Origin: Bathymodiolus brooksi
Lineage: Eukaryota; Mollusca; Bivalvia; Mytilida; Modiolidae
Assembly (NCBI GenBank): GCA_963680875.1
Contig: OY804579.1
Coordinates: 56,371,718 to 56,435,717, forward strand
DNA: 64,000 nt
Direction: 5' to 3'
Shown: positions 24,181 to 36,896 of the stretch, one piece after another
Position numbering within the stretch: the first letter of the stretch is position 1
Layout of the letters: every line of letters starts with the position of its first letter
Notes under the pieces: generated by a model
Database searches by the model: none
Told to the model about the DNA's origin: nothing
What the model saw: the letters and a program-made list of their open reading frames with translations, nothing else
Translations under genes and position numbers: made by a program

Positions 24181-24605
24181 TACAGCAAAGAACAAATTAA
24201 ACTATTCCATCAGAAAACATGTCAAAGGCATATTGAAATAAGTTTATCAACATTCACCCACTGTGACTATATAAGTGATGCTTACATACAGTGTAATAAG
24301 ATTGTAGCATAGGAGAATATGGGAGGAGATGTCTCAATGTCAAAAACAACCTTTGAATTATTATAACCCCCATTTATTTGCTCAAGATTTCAATATTAAT
24401 CATTTTGTCAATCTTTTGAATAGAACTAGTAATATACAGTTGAGATACATATGAAAACAGTACAGAAATGTCACTTTAATATTTTCTGTAAATTCTGCAT
24501 ATGTTAATTGAAGGGTGGTAGGTACAGTCAAACCTGGGCTGATTTCTCAAACTCTGAGAAGTTATTTTCTTAGATAATGTGATGTACGGATTTGGTATGT
24601 TCATA

Positions 24606-24850
24606 GGGTTAATGTTATGGTATTTAATGCCACTTTCAACAATATTTCAATTATATCGTGGCGTTCAGTTTTATTGGTGGAGGAAACCGGAGTATCCAGA
24701 GAAAACCAACGACCTGTCGCAAGTCACTGACAAACTTTATCACATAATGTTGTATCAAGTAGGATTAGAACTCACAACTTTAGTGGTGATAGGCACTAAT
24801 TGCACATTGTAAATTCAACTACCATACGATCATGACCATGACAGCCTCTG
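24606..24850 (-). mobile_element. SINE-A, reverse
   Basis: Reverse copy from tail TTTAATGCCACTTTCAACAA through GGTGGAGGAAACCGGAGTAT to CATGACCATGACAGCCTC. Confidence 0.8.
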
Positions 24851-24992
24851 GTATGTCCATAGAAAGTATTAGCTAAATCTTCTCCGATAACCTGAATATT
24901 CAGCTAATTATAGAAGTACAATTGTAGGTCCTTTCCACTTAGTCAAGACTGTATTTATGCAAAATTCAAATGTATTCCTTTTTTTCTTACAG

Positions 24993-25046
24993 GGAAATAG
25001 AAAAGATTTTTTCTGCTGCAGCCTGTATCAATGCATCTTTTCTTTT
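24993..25046 (+). CDS. HERC4: HERC3/4-like exon 11: middle region
   Basis: 54-nt exon after TTTTCTTACAG and before GTAAGT. Encodes EIEKIFSAAACINASFL, matching the HERC3 pattern ILSSAACWNGSFL. It ends after codon position 2. The 39-bp array begins about 20 bp downstream in the following intron. Confidence 0.87.
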
Positions 25047-25066
25047 GTAAGTAATTTTCTAAATGA

Positions 25067-25720
25067 ACGTGAATAGTTGTTATCTATTGACATTCACACT
25101 GAGTTTTTTTAATAGTTGTTATCTATTGACATTCACACTGAGTTTTTTTAATAGTTGTTATCTATTGACATTCACACTGAGTTTTTTTAATCGTTGTTTT
25201 CTATTGACATTCACACTGAGTTTTTTTAATAGTTGTTATCTATTGACATTCACACTGAGTTTTTTTAATAGTTGTTATCTATTGACATTCACACTGAGTT
25301 TTTTTAATAGTTGTTATCTATTGACATTCACACTGAGTTTTTTTAATCGTTGTTTTCTATTGACATTCACACTGAGTTTTTTTAATAGTTGTTATCTATT
25401 GACATTCACACTGAGTTTTTTTAATAGTTGTTATCTATTGACATTCACACTGAGTTTTTTTAATCGTTGTTATCTATTGACATTCACACTGAGTTTTTTT
25501 AATAGTTGTTTTCTATTGACATTCACACTGAGTTTTTTTAATAGTTGTTATCTATTGACATTCACACTGAGTTTTTTTAATAGTTGTTATCTATTGACAT
25601 TCACACTGAGTTTTTTTAATAGTTGTTTTCTATTGACATTCACACTGAGTTTTTTTAATCGTTGTTTTCTATTGACATTCACACTGAGTTTTTTTAATCG
25701 TTGTTTTCTATTTCCATTTA
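25067..25720 (+). repeat. 39-bp minisatellite next to exon 11
   Basis: About 17 units of AATAGTTGTTATCTATTGAC and ATTCACACTGAGTTTTTTT. The length is divisible by three, so a 227-codon open frame of 13-residue repeats appears; it lacks any coding support. Confidence 0.94.
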
Positions 25721-25945
25721 AAAGTTACCAAAGTTCTGGTAAATAATGTAACAAATGTTTGGCAAATTAACATATCACATCACCTTAATTCATTATATAA
25801 AGGTTTTGTGATCCCATTATTATGTATGAATACTTCTAAATGTCAGTACTTTCTTTCTGTACTGCACCATTTTAAAAAAGATTAAGGTACTGATTATGAG
25901 TGAGTGAGTGAGTGATTATTGTTTAATGCCAAATGAACAGTTTTT

Positions 25946-28900
25946 AGTTCACCTGGACCAAAGGTCCATGTGAACTATTGCCATCACTTGGCGTCCGTCG
26001 TCTGTCGTCTGTCGTCTGTCGTCTGTAAACTTTTCACATTTCAAGCTTCTTCTCCGAAACCACTTGGCCGATTGGAACCGAACTTAGCAGGAATGTTCCT
26101 TGGATGGTCCTCTACAAAGTTACTGTTTTTCGTTCCAGTCGGATATTCAATATGGCTGCCAGGGCCAATAATATGCTCTGATTGGCCGAAATTTCAAAGA
26201 TCTTCTTCTCCGAAACTAATGAACTGACTGAACCCAAACTGTAAAGGAATGATCATTGGAATGTCCTTTACCAAGTTACTGTTTTTTATGCCGATCGGAA
26301 ATCCAAGATGGCCGCCATCGCAGGACATAGATTAACATTGGACCCTATGGGAAAATGTTCAAATGCCTTCTTCTCAGAAACTACAAATATTATTAAAGCC
26401 AAACTGTACATGAATGTTCATTGGATGGTCCTCTACAATCTTAAGGTTTTTTGTTCCGATATGAAATTCAAAATGGCGGCTACGGCAGGACTTAGTTTAA
26501 CATTGGACCCTATGGGAAAAATGTTTCAAAATGCTTCTTCTCTGAAACCACTAGGACAGTTGAAACCAAACTGCCCAGGAATGATCATTGGAAGGTCCTC
26601 TACAAATTATGTGTTTTTTATGCCGGTCGGAAATCCAAGATGGCCGCCACCGCAGGACATAGATTAACATTGGACCCTATGGGAAAATATTCAAATGCCT
26701 TCTACTCAGAAACTACAAATATGATTAAAGCCAAACTGTACATGAATGTTCATTAGATGGTCCTCTACAAACTTTACGTTTTTTGTTCCGGTATGAAATT
26801 CAAAATGGCGGCTACGGCAGGACTTAGTTTAACATTGAACCCTATGGGAAAAATGTTTCAAAACGCTTCTTCTCTGAAACCACTTGGATAATTTAAACCA
26901 AACTGCCTAGGAATGATCATTGGAAGGTCCTCTAGAAATTTTATGTTTTTTATGCCGATCGGAAATCCAAGATGGCCGCCACCGCAATACATAGATTAAC
27001 ATTGGACCCTATGGGAAAATGTTCAAATGCCTTCTTCTCAGAAACTACAAATATGATTAAAGCCAAACTGTACATGAATGTTCATTGGATGGTCCTCTAC
27101 AATCTTAAGGTTTTTTGTTCCGATATGAAATTCAAAATGGCGGCTACGGCAGGACTTAGTTTAACATTGGACCCTATGGGAAAAATGTTTCAAAATGCTT
27201 CTTCTCTGAAACCACTTGGACAGTTGAAACCAAACTGCCCAGGAATGATCATTGGAAGGTCCTCTACAAATTTAAGGTTTTTTATGCCGGTCGGAAATCC
27301 AAGATGGCCGCCACTGCAGGACATAGATTAACATTGGACCCTATGGGAAAATATTCAAATGCCTTCTACTCAGAAACTACAAATATGATTAAAGCCAAAC
27401 TGTACATGAATGTTCATTAGATGGTCCTCTACAAACTTTACGTTTTTTGTTCCGGTATGAAATTCAAAATGGCGGCTACGGCAGGACTTAGTTTAACATT
27501 GGACCCTATGGGGAAAATGTTTCAAAACGCTTCTTCTCTGAAACCACTTGGATAATTGAAACCAAACTGCCTAGGAATGATCATTGGAAGGTCCTCTACA
27601 AATTTTATGTTTTTTATGCCAATCGGAAATCCAAGATGGCCACCACCGCAATACATAGATTAACATTGGACCCTATGGGAAAATGTTCAAATGCCTTCTT
27701 CTCAGAAACTACAAATATGATTAAAGCCAAACTGTACATGAATGTTCATTGGATGGTCCTCTACAATCTTAAGGTTTTTTGTTCCGATATGAAATTCAAA
27801 ATGGCGGCTACGGCAGGACTTAGTTTAACATTGGACCCTATGGGAAAAATGTTTCAAAATGCTTCTTCTCTGAAACCACTTGGACAGTTGAAACCAAACT
27901 GCCCAGGAATGATCATTGGAAGGTCCTCTACAAATTTTCTGTTTTTTATGCCAGTCGGAAATCCAAGATGGCCGCCACCGCAGGACAGATTAACATTGGA
28001 CCCTATGGGAAAATATTCAAATGCCTTCTACTCAGAAACTACAAATATGATTAAAGCCAAACTGTACATGAATGTTCATTGGATGGTCCTCTACAAACTT
28101 TACGTTTTTTGTTCTGGTATGAAATTCAAAATGGCGGCTACGGCAGGACTTAGTTTAACATTGGACCCTATGGGAAAAATGTTTCAAAACGCTTCTTCTC
28201 TGAAACCACTTGGATAATTGAAACCAAACTGCCTAGGAATGATCATTGAAAGGTCCTCTACAAATTTTATGTTTTTTATGCCAATCGGAAATCCAAGATG
28301 GCCACCACCGCAATACATAGATTAACATTGGACCCTATGGGAAAATGTTCAAATGCCTTCTACTCAGAAACTACAAATATGATTAAAGCCAAACTGTACA
28401 TGAATGTTCATTAGATGGTCCTCTACAAACTTTACGTTTTTTGTTCCGGTATGAAATTCAAAATGGCGGCTACGGCAGGACTTAGTTTAACATTGGACCC
28501 TATGGGAAAAATGTTTCAAAATGCTTCTTCTCTGAAACCACTTGGACAGTTGAAACTAAACTGCCCAGGAATGATCATTGGAAGGTCCTCTACAAATTTT
28601 CTGTTTTTTATGCCGGTCAGAAATCCAAGATGGCCGCCACCGCAGGACATAGATTAACATTGGACCCTATGGGAAAATATTCAAATGCCTTCTACTCAGA
28701 AACTACAAATATGATTAAAGCCAAACTGTACATGAATGTTCATTAGATGGTCCTCTACAAACTTTACGTTTTTTGTTCTGGTATGAAATTCAAAATGGCG
28801 GCTACGGCAGGACTTAGTTTAACATTGGACCCTATGGGAAAAATGTTTCAAAACGCTTCTTCTCTGAAACCACTTGGATAATTGAAACCAAACTGCCCAG

Positions 28901-29528
28901 GAATGATCATTGGAAGGTCCTCTACAAGGTGTGTGTTTTTTATGCCGATCGGAAATCCAAGATGGCCACCACCGCAGGACATAGATTAACATTGGACCCT
29001 ATGGGAAAATGTTCAAATGCCTTCTTCTCAGAAACTACAAATATGATTAAAGCCAAACTGTGCATGAATGTTCATTGAATGGTCCTCTACAAAATATACG
29101 TTTTTTATTCTGATATGAAATTCAAAATGGCGGCTACGGCAGGACTTAGTTTAACATTGGACCCTATGGGAAAAATGTTTCAAAATGCTTCTTCTCTGAA
29201 ACCACTTGGACAGTTGAAACCAAACTGCCCAGGAATGATCATTGGAAGGTCCTGTTTTTTATGCCGATCGGAAATCCAAGATGGCTGCCACCACAGGTCA
29301 TAGTATTAACACAGAACCATATGGGGAAAATACAGAAATATATTCTTCTCTGAAGCTATTGCACTGATTGAACCTAAACTGTGCATCAATCATTGGAAGG
29401 TCCTTTAGAAACTTTGTGTTTTTTATGTTGATCGTAATTCCAAGATGACGCAGGATATAGTTTTTACATAGGACCAATTGTTTTTTTTTATTACCAGGTG
29501 AACGATACAGGCTCTTGAGAGCCTCTGG
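25946..29528 (+). mobile_element. Helentron/pearl-like element copy C
   Basis: Complete 3583-bp copy from AGTTCACCTGG to CTGG with the same 5' end, internal ~332-bp units and 3' hairpin as copy B. From 26308 to 28300 units recur with a 664-bp super-period (two 332-bp units per step, distinguishable by TTCTAC versus TTCTTC and by GTTCATTAG versus GTTCATTGG), a higher-order repeat. Inserted just after a short SINE-C tail remnant (GAGTGAGTGAGTG at about 25901). Confidence 0.75.
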
Positions 29529-29529
29529 T

Positions 29530-29702
29530 TCAAGTACCCGTTATATCATGGCCAGACCAGGGTTAGTTTTTGATGTGATGATGATGTACTAGACCAACAG
29601 GCTGTCTTGGATTTTTCTAAAGCTAGCTCGCTGAACAATCCATGGATAGACATGTTCATCGAACCCATGATCTGTCCCACTCGAGACAAGCACACCATGG
29701 AT
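29530..29702 (-). mobile_element. SINE-C fragment, reverse
   Basis: Contains TATATCATGGCCAGACCAGG, TACTAGACCAACAGGCTG and the head remnant ATGATCTGTCCCACTCGAG. Confidence 0.6.
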
Positions 29703-30009
29703 GCAGTTACTGATTATGACTATTCAAATTACTTCCACTTGACAAAGAATACATGTTAATTTTTAAAACTTTGATTGGTTGAATTGTTGCTTTATGTCAC
29801 TTTTCCAGAAAGCAAGTTTAGCAAGTTTCCAGCTATCTTGTTGCAACCAGTATTAGTACTGGAGAAAGTCATTGCACCCATGAGAAACAAATAGAGCCCC
29901 ATAGATTACTTTGAAAACTTTTATGACACAAATTGACTTGAGCTGGGTGTTAATCTGTAGTTCATTAGTGATAGGATTGTCTTATATTTAAAAGATACAT
30001 AATATCACT

Positions 30010-30258
30010 GAGGGCCGTCATGGTAGTTGGATTTATAACTACCTATGCAATCAGTGCCTATCTATTGCCACTAATGTTGTGAGTTCTAATCCCTCTTCAG
30101 GCGAGGTCTACTCAATACAACATTATGTGATAAAGTTTGTCAGTGACTTGCGACAGGTCGATGGTTTTCTCCAGGTACTCCAATTTCCTCCTCCAATAAA
30201 ACTGACCACCACGTTATTACTGAAATATTGTTTAAAGTGGCGTTAAACCCCATAATAT
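30010..30258 (+). mobile_element. SINE-A
   Basis: From GAGGGCCGTCATGGTAGTTG to AAAGTGGCGTTAAACCCCAT; it lies just upstream of exon 12. Confidence 0.82.
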
Positions 30259-30375
30259 CACTGTGCTTTCTAAGAAAATAAATATATTTCTGTAGTTTTA
30301 ATGGAGTTTTTTTTTAATTTTTTTTAATTTTTGACTCATATGAAGTAAGAAAACTAAATCATTATACTTTTATAG

Positions 30376-30487
30376 AGGTGGTGAGCATTATGCAACTTCT
30401 CCGAAGCAACATGGATTAGACATGGACAAAGTCAGGGAAACGTTGCTGAAACTTGCTCAAGCTCCAAATATAGCAGCCATACAAAAG
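30376..30487 (+). CDS. HERC4: HERC3/4-like exon 12: middle region
   Basis: 112-nt exon after TACTTTTATAG and before GTTAGT. Encodes LGGEHYATSPKQHGLDMDKV and RETLLKLAQAPNIAAIQK; the HY/HF-TSPK-GLDM/GIDL stretch corresponds to HERC3 residues just after GSFL. It exits in phase 0. Confidence 0.9.
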
Positions 30488-30627
30488 GTTAGTGTTGATG
30501 ATCATATCTAAACAAGAAATAACTATTTCTGGTTTATTTTGTATACTGTTGCATGTGTATGTTTGAGGGCCTCAAATTAGACTTGTTCTAATTGAGACAC
30601 CCTCATTAAATAAAGATTATTATTATT

Positions 30628-32114
30628 AGCTCACCTTGCCAAAGACAAAGTGATTTTTTGCCATCACTTGGCGTCCGTCGTCCGTTAACTTTTCACATTT
30701 TAACTTGATAGGAAGCATCTATGGAAGGTCCTCTATTAAGTTGCTAATTTTGTCCCGATCCATTAACAAACATGGCCGCCACAGGCAATTCTTGTTTTTG
30801 ATTGGCATATTTTTAAAAATCTTCTCCTCTGAAACCACTGGGCCAAATGGACTGAAACTTGGTAGGAAACATCTATGAAATGTCCTCTATAAAGATTGCT
30901 CATTTCGTCCCAATCCATTAACAATCATGGCTGCCACAGGCTATTCATGTTTATGATTGTATGCTTTAAAAAAAACTGTTTTTCTGTGGAAAGGGAGATA
31001 ACTCTAATTTAAATATAGATATTAGTAAAATACAGTTAGCTATCAATTGAATTACAGATAAATATGCCTCTAAAACCCCTCAACCAAATGAACTGAAACT
31101 TTGTAGAAAGCATCTATGGAAGGCCTTCATTGCTCATTTCGTCCCGATCCGTTAACAAACATGGCCGCCATAGGCGACTCTTGTTTCTGATTGGCTAATT
31201 TTAAAAATTCTTCTCTTCTGTTACCGTTTGGCCAAATGAACCGAAACTTGGTAGGAAGCATCTATGGAAGGTCCTCTATAAATATTGCTCATTCCGTCCC
31301 GATCCATAAACAAACATGGCCACCACAGGCGATTCTTGTTTCTGATTGGCAGATTAAAAAAATTCTTCTCCTCTGAAACTGTTTGGCCAAATGTACCGAA
31401 ACTTGGTAGGAAGCATCTATGGAAAGTCCTCTGTTGCGATTGCTTATGTCGTTCTGATCCATTAACAAACATGGCCACCACAAGCAATTTTTGTTTCTGA
31501 TTGGCCTATTTTTTTTAAATCTTCTCCTCTGAAACTGCTTGGCCAAATGTACCGAAACTTTGTAGGATGCATCTATGGGAGGTCCTCTATGACAATTACT
31601 CATTTCGTCCCGATCCATTAACAAACATGGCCGCCACAGGCAATTTTTGTTTCTGATTGGCCGATTTCTAAAAATCTTCTCTGAATCCGCTTTGCCAAAT
31701 GAACCGAAACTTGGTAGGATGCATCTATGGAGGTCCTCTATAAAGATTACTCATTTCGTCCCTATCAATTAACAAATATGGCAACCACAGGCAAGTCTTG
31801 TGTCTTATTGGTCAATTTCTAAAACAGCATTTCCTCTGAAGCCGCTTGGCCAAATGATATGAAACTTGGTAAGAAGCATCTATGGAAGATCCTCTATAGA
31901 TAGTACTCATTTCGTTTTGATCCATTTACAAACATGGCTGCCACAGGCAATTCCTGTTTTAGATTGGTCAATTTCTAAAAATCTTCTTATCTGAAACTGC
32001 TTTGCCAAAATGAACCGATATTTGATGGGAAGCACCTATGGAAGGTTCTGTATTAAATTTCCTCAAAACAGAATGAAAGGTGAGTGACACAGGCTCAGTG
32101 GGCTGAGCCTCTAG
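30628..32114 (+). mobile_element. Helentron-like element, second family (CTAG end)
   Basis: Starts AGCTCACCTTGCCAAAG and GCCATCACTTGGCGTCC, then about nine ~155-160 bp tandem units with AAACATGGCCGCCACAGGC, and ends with a perfect 7-bp-stem hairpin GGCTCAG-TGGG-CTGAGCC followed by TCTAG and T. The hairpin plus CTAG|T end is the textbook Helitron 3' terminus. No protein-coding capacity. Confidence 0.75.
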
Positions 32115-32243
32115 TTATACTTTCTATTGGTGTATTATTGTCTGTTGCAATATTATGCCAGTGATAAAACTTGCAAGAACAATAACCTCCAAAAATAATT
32201 CCTCTAAGACTTTACATTTTTATTTTATCTTCTTTTTTTCCAG

Positions 32244-32433
32244 ATAGCTAAATGTATAGATACTGTATTACTACCGTCTCTACCACAATCACCACCAGAT
32301 GTTGAGGCTCTTAGACTGTATCTTATACTGCCAGAATTCCACATGTTTGAGGAACCTAAGCATTATAATACTCTTATAGGACCTCTAGCAAATTCAATAT
32401 TAAGCTTAGACAAACCAGGATCAAAAGTATTAG
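32244..32433 (+). CDS. HERC4: HERC3/4-like exon 13: middle region, PPDVEALRLYLILPEF
   Basis: 190-nt exon after TTTTTTCCAG and before GTTAGT. Encodes IAKCIDTVLLPSLPQ, then SPPDVEALRLYLILPEF, an acidic loop and TLIGPLANSILSLDKPGSKVL. The DVEALR-YL-LPE motif is diagnostic for HERC3/HERC4. It ends after codon position 1, completed to Asp by exon 14. Confidence 0.95.
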
Positions 32434-32454
32434 GTTAGTAAACTGTAATGTGAA

Positions 32455-33714
32455 AAGAGTGAGTGAGTGAGTGATTGTTAAAATAACGCCAATTCAGCAA
32501 TTTTTATACGCCCGTCTTTAAGACGGGACGTATTATGGTATACCAATGTCCGTCTGTCCGTCCGTCCCTCAAATTTTTATTCATCAAATTGTATGCGATT
32601 TTTCATATGTCGCACTGTAAATTGAGAACCCCTTGGCCAATTCACTTCAAACGTCGCATAGTTATTGGAATTAATAGTCTTATGGTCTGTATACTTTTTG
32701 GTGAAATTTCAATTTTTCATTCCAGAGATATGGGACTTTATTCATCAAATTGTAGGTGATTTTTCGTATGTCGTGCTGTAAATTGAGAACCCCTGGGCCA
32801 ATTCACTTCAAACTTCGCACATTTATTGGAATTGATAGTCTTATGGTCTGTATACTTTTTGGTGAAATTTAGATTTTTCATTCCAGAGTTATGGGACTTT
32901 ATTCATCAAATTGTAGGCGATTTTTCGTATGTCGTGCTGTAAATTGAGAACCCCTCGGCCAATTCACTTCAAACTTCGCACAGTTATTGGAATTGATAGT
33001 CTTATGGTCTGTATACTTTTTGGTGAAATTTAGATTTTTCATTCCAGAGTTATGGGACTTTATTCATCAAATTGTAGGCGATTTTTCGTATGTCGCGCTG
33101 TAAATTGAGAACCCCTTGGCCAATTCACTTCAAACATTGCATAGTTATTGGAATTGATAGTCTTATGGTCTATGTACTTTTTGGTGAAATTTCAATTTTT
33201 CATTCCAGAGTTATGGGACTTTATTCATCAAATTGTAGGCGATTTTTCGTATGTCGTGCTGTAAATTGAGAACCCTTGGGCCAATTCACTTCAAACTTTG
33301 CACAGTTATTGGAATTGATAGTCTTACGGTCTGTATACTTTTTGGTGAAATTTAGATTTTTCATTCAAGAGTTATGGGAAAGAAAGTCTTTACAAATATT
33401 GTATGAATGTTGACGACGGGCGTATCATGCGCTCTTGGCGCAGCTGTTTATTCAGCTATATCATGGCAAGAGCAAGTTAATTTTCAATGAGATGATGATA
33501 AGGTCCACTTTGTTCTAGACCAACACACCGAGTTGGATTTTTATAGTGCTAGCTCACTGAAACAACAGTCTGCTGATAGACATGTTGCTCCACTCGGACA
33601 CATTGTTCTGATTCCGAGCCAACCAGTCTTTGCTCTTTCTCCTTATTGCTGCATGCTTAGTGGAGAAGCAACAAATACAATTTTATAGTCTTTGATTTAA
33701 CCCCAACCCACAAT
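32455..33714 (-). mobile_element. SINE-C, reverse, split by a pearl-like element
   Basis: Tail GAGTGAGTGAGTGATTGTT to CAGCAATTTTT at 32455-32505, interrupted at 32506-33450, resuming TTCAGCTATATCATGGCAAG at 33451 and running to the head at about 33714, where the 54-bp array begins. The intact copy at 45965-46325 gives the undisturbed order. Confidence 0.8.
32506..33450 (+). mobile_element. Pearl/Helentron-like element, fourth family, inside a SINE
   Basis: Starts ATACGCCCGTCTTTAAGACG (a hairpin), then GTCCGTCTGTCCGTCCGTCC and about five ~160-bp units with TTATTCATCAAATTGTAGG and GAGTTATGGGACTTTATTC, ending GACGGGCGTATC and hairpin TGCGC-TCTTG-GCGCA. The first and last parts are complementary (ACGCCCGTC / GACGGGCGT). 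It splits a SINE-C copy inside a T run. Confidence 0.7.
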
Positions 33715-34620
33715 CTATGCACTCGAGGTGAGCACGCTAACCATTACAGCACTGATGAACCCACGATCTACTGCACTCGAGGTGAGCACGCTAACCATTA
33801 CACCACTGATGAACCCACGATCTACTGCAGTCGAGGCGAGCACGCTAACCATTACATCACCGATGAACCCACGATCTACTGCACTCAAGGCGAGCACGCT
33901 GACCATTACACCACCGATGAACCCACGATCTACTGCACTCGAGGCGAGCACGCTAACTATTACACCACCGATGAACTCACGATCTACTGCACTCGAGGCG
34001 AAAATGCTAACTATTACACCACCGATGAACCCACGATCTACTGCACTCGAGGCGAGCACGCTAACTTACACCACCGATGAGCCCACGATCTACTGCACTC
34101 GAGGCGAAAACGCTAATTATTACACCACCGATGAACCCACGATCTACTGCACTCGAGGCGAGCACGCTAACCATTACACCACCGATGAACTCACGATCTA
34201 CTGCACTCGAGGCGAGCACGCTGACCATTACACCACCGATGAACCCACGATCTACTGCACTCAAGGCGAGCATGCTGACCATTACACCACCGATGAACTC
34301 ACGATCTACTGCACTTGAGGCGAAAACGCTAACTATTACACCACCAATGAACCCACGATCTACTGCACTTGAGGCGAGCATGCTAACTTACACCACCGAT
34401 GAGCCCACGATCTACTGCACTCGAGGCGAAAACGCTAACTATTACACCACCGATGAACCCACGATCTACTGCACTCGAGGTGAGCACGCTAGCCATTACA
34501 CCACCGATGAACTCACGATCTACTGCACTCGAGGCAAGCACGCTAACTATTACACCACCGATGAACTCACGATCTACTGCAGTCGAGGCGAGCACGATAA
34601 CCATTACACCACCGATGTGA
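33715..34620 (-). repeat. 54-bp array of amplified SINE-C tRNA-like heads
   Basis: About 17 units. On the minus strand each reads ATCGGTGGTGTAATGGTTAG, CGTGCTCGCCTCGAGTGCAG and TAGATCGTGGGTTC, which is the 5' tRNA-like head of SINE-C. It directly adjoins the body of the SINE-C copy ending at 33714. Each unit keeps D-arm/A-box-like and B-box-start-like strings. Because 54 is divisible by three, long open frames arise in several frames; they are artefacts. Confidence 0.9.
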
Positions 34621-34629
34621 TGTAATATG

Positions 34630-34785
34630 AAAAGAATGTTCAACAATTTCACCAATATAAACAAAATGGACAACCACCTCTTACCTCAAACTATTGAACA
34701 CAAAGAAAGAACATGACATATGGCATTAGAAATCCAGGTACTGGTTTAGGACAGGCATCAAATGTGGTTGGGTTAAACTGGATTA
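34630..34785 (+). repeat. Interspersed repeat D, copy 3
   Basis: GTTCAACAATTTCACCAATA, CACCTCTTACCTCAAACTAT, GACATATGGCATTAGAAATC and GGTTGGGTTAAACTGG. Confidence 0.65.
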
Positions 34786-34930
34786 TAATCCTCTTGATAA
34801 TTAGATCTCCAACGACAATTTTGATGAACAAAATTTATTGATGATAAAAAAAACACTTGTGAGACGAATGCAGAATATGCAAGTTGAAAGGATATTCAAG
34901 TATGAGCTTTTTTGGTATCTTCTGTAATTT

Positions 34931-36702
34931 TATGCCCCCGCTCCCCGAAGGAGGAGGGGGGTATACTGTTTTACCTCTACCCGTCTGTCCGTCCGTCCAA
35001 GATATTTTTTGATGCATTTTTCTCAGTAACTGTTGATGGCAGAAATCTGATATTTGGTCACAAGCGTCATATAGGTATACCATATTGTGGGTAGCGTTTT
35101 TGGACCCGTCAGATTCCTACTTCCTGTGTGCCGACTTTGTTGATTTTTATACACATTGAACATATATGCTCATTTTTCGTCGCATTTTTCTCAGCAACTA
35201 TTGATGGCAGAAATCTGATATTTGGTCACAAGCTTCATATAGGTACCCCATATCGTGGAAGCGTTTTTGGACCCATCCTACTACCTGTTTGCCGACTTTG
35301 TTGATTTTTATACACATTAAACATATATGCTCATTTTTCGTCGCATTTTTCTCAGCAACTATTGATGGCAGAAATCTGATATTTGTTCACAAGCTTCATA
35401 TAGGTACCCCATATCGTGGGAAGCATTTTTGGACCAATCAGATTCCTACTTCCTGTTTGCCGATTTTGTTGATTTTTATACACATTTAACATACATTTGT
35501 ATATGCACATTTTTCGTCGCATTTTTCTAAGCAACTATTGATGACAAGAATCGGATATATGGTCACAAGCTTCATATAGGTATGTCATATTGTGGGAAGC
35601 TTTTTTGGACCCGTCAGATTCCTACTTCCTGTTTGACGACTTAGTTGGTTTTTATACACATTGAACATATATGCACATTTTTCGTCACATTTTTCTCAGC
35701 AACTATTGATGGCAGAGATCTGATATTTGGTCACAAGCTTCATATAGGTATGCCATATTGTGGGAAGCGTTTTTGGACCCGTCAGATTCCTACTTCCTGT
35801 TTGCCGACTTAGTTGGTTTTTATACACATTGAACATATATGCACATTTTTCGTCACATTTTTCTCAGCAACTATTGATGGCAGAGATCTGATATTTGGTC
35901 ACAAGCTTCATATAGGTATGCCATATTGTGGGAAACGTTTTTGGACCCGTCAGATTCCTACTTCCTGTTTGCCGACTTAGTTGGTTTTTATACACATTGA
36001 ACATATATGCACATTTTTCGTCACATTTTTCTCAGCAACTATTGATGGCAGAGATCTGATATTTGGTCACAAGCTTCATATAGGTACCCCATATTGTGGG
36101 AAGCGTTTTTGGACCCATCAGATTCCTACTTCCTGTTTGCCGATTTTGTTGAATTTTATACACATTTAACATACATTTGTATATGCACATTTTTCGTCGC
36201 ATTTTTCTAAGCAACTATTGATGACAGGAATCTGATATTTGGTCACAAGCTTCATATAGGTATGCCATATTGTGGGAAGCGTTTTTGGACCCATCAGATT
36301 CCTTCTTCCTGCTTGCCGACTTAGTTGGTTTTTATACACATTGAACATATATGCACATTTTTCGTCACATTTTTCTCAGCAACTATTGATGGCAGATATC
36401 TGATATTTGGTCACAAGCTTCATATAGGTACCCCATATCGTTTTTGGACCCATCAGATTCCTACTTCCTGTTTGCCGACTTAGTTGGTTTTTATGCACAT
36501 TGAACATACATTTTGTATATGCCCATTTTTAGTCGCATTTTTCTCAGCAACTATTGATGGCAGAAATCTGATATTTGGTCACAAGCTTCATATAGGTACC
36601 CCATATCGTGGGAAGCGTTTTTGGACCTGTCAGATTCCTACTTCCTGTTTGCCAAAGAGCGGGGGGTATCATAAGTGAGCATTAGTTCACTGTTCATCTT
36701 GT
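34931..36702 (+). mobile_element. Pearl/Helentron-like element, fifth family
   Basis: Starts TATGCCCCCGCTCCCC with an internal complementary GGAGGAGGGGGG, then CCGTCTGTCCGTCCGTCC, about ten ~165-175 bp units containing CAGCAACTATTGATGGCAG and TTTGGTCACAAGCTTCATAT, and ends GAGCGGGGGGTATCATAAG with the hairpin AGTGAGC-ATTA-GTTCACT. Terminal parts CCCCCGCTC and GAGCGGGGGG are complementary. Frames read through it on both strands are not genes. Confidence 0.7.
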
Positions 36703-36896
36703 TTAAAATTAAAAGAAACATGTAATTGCTAATTTGAGGGCGCTGAGGTGCAATAAGTTGTAGGAAAAGTGAACAACATATGTTTACTGCTGAAAAATTC
36801 TCCTTAGATATAAAGCAAAGTAAACTTATTGAAACTTTGGTTTTGCTTTGTCATATTTTATCATTAATTTCCTAATAAATGCTGTACAGTAGTCGC

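Noticed and set aside
25063..25746. 227-codon open frame of repeated SCYLLTFTLSFFN
   Set aside because: Direct product of a 39-bp minisatellite whose length is a multiple of three.
33715..34620. Possible CRISPR array (regular 54-bp repeats)
   Set aside because: No distinct spacers; whole unit is repeated, sequence equals a SINE head, and the context is eukaryotic.
33715..34625. Long frames on both strands with STALEASTLTITPPMN and DRGFIGGVMVSVLASSA repeats
   Set aside because: 54-bp SINE-head array readable in several frames at once; not proteins.
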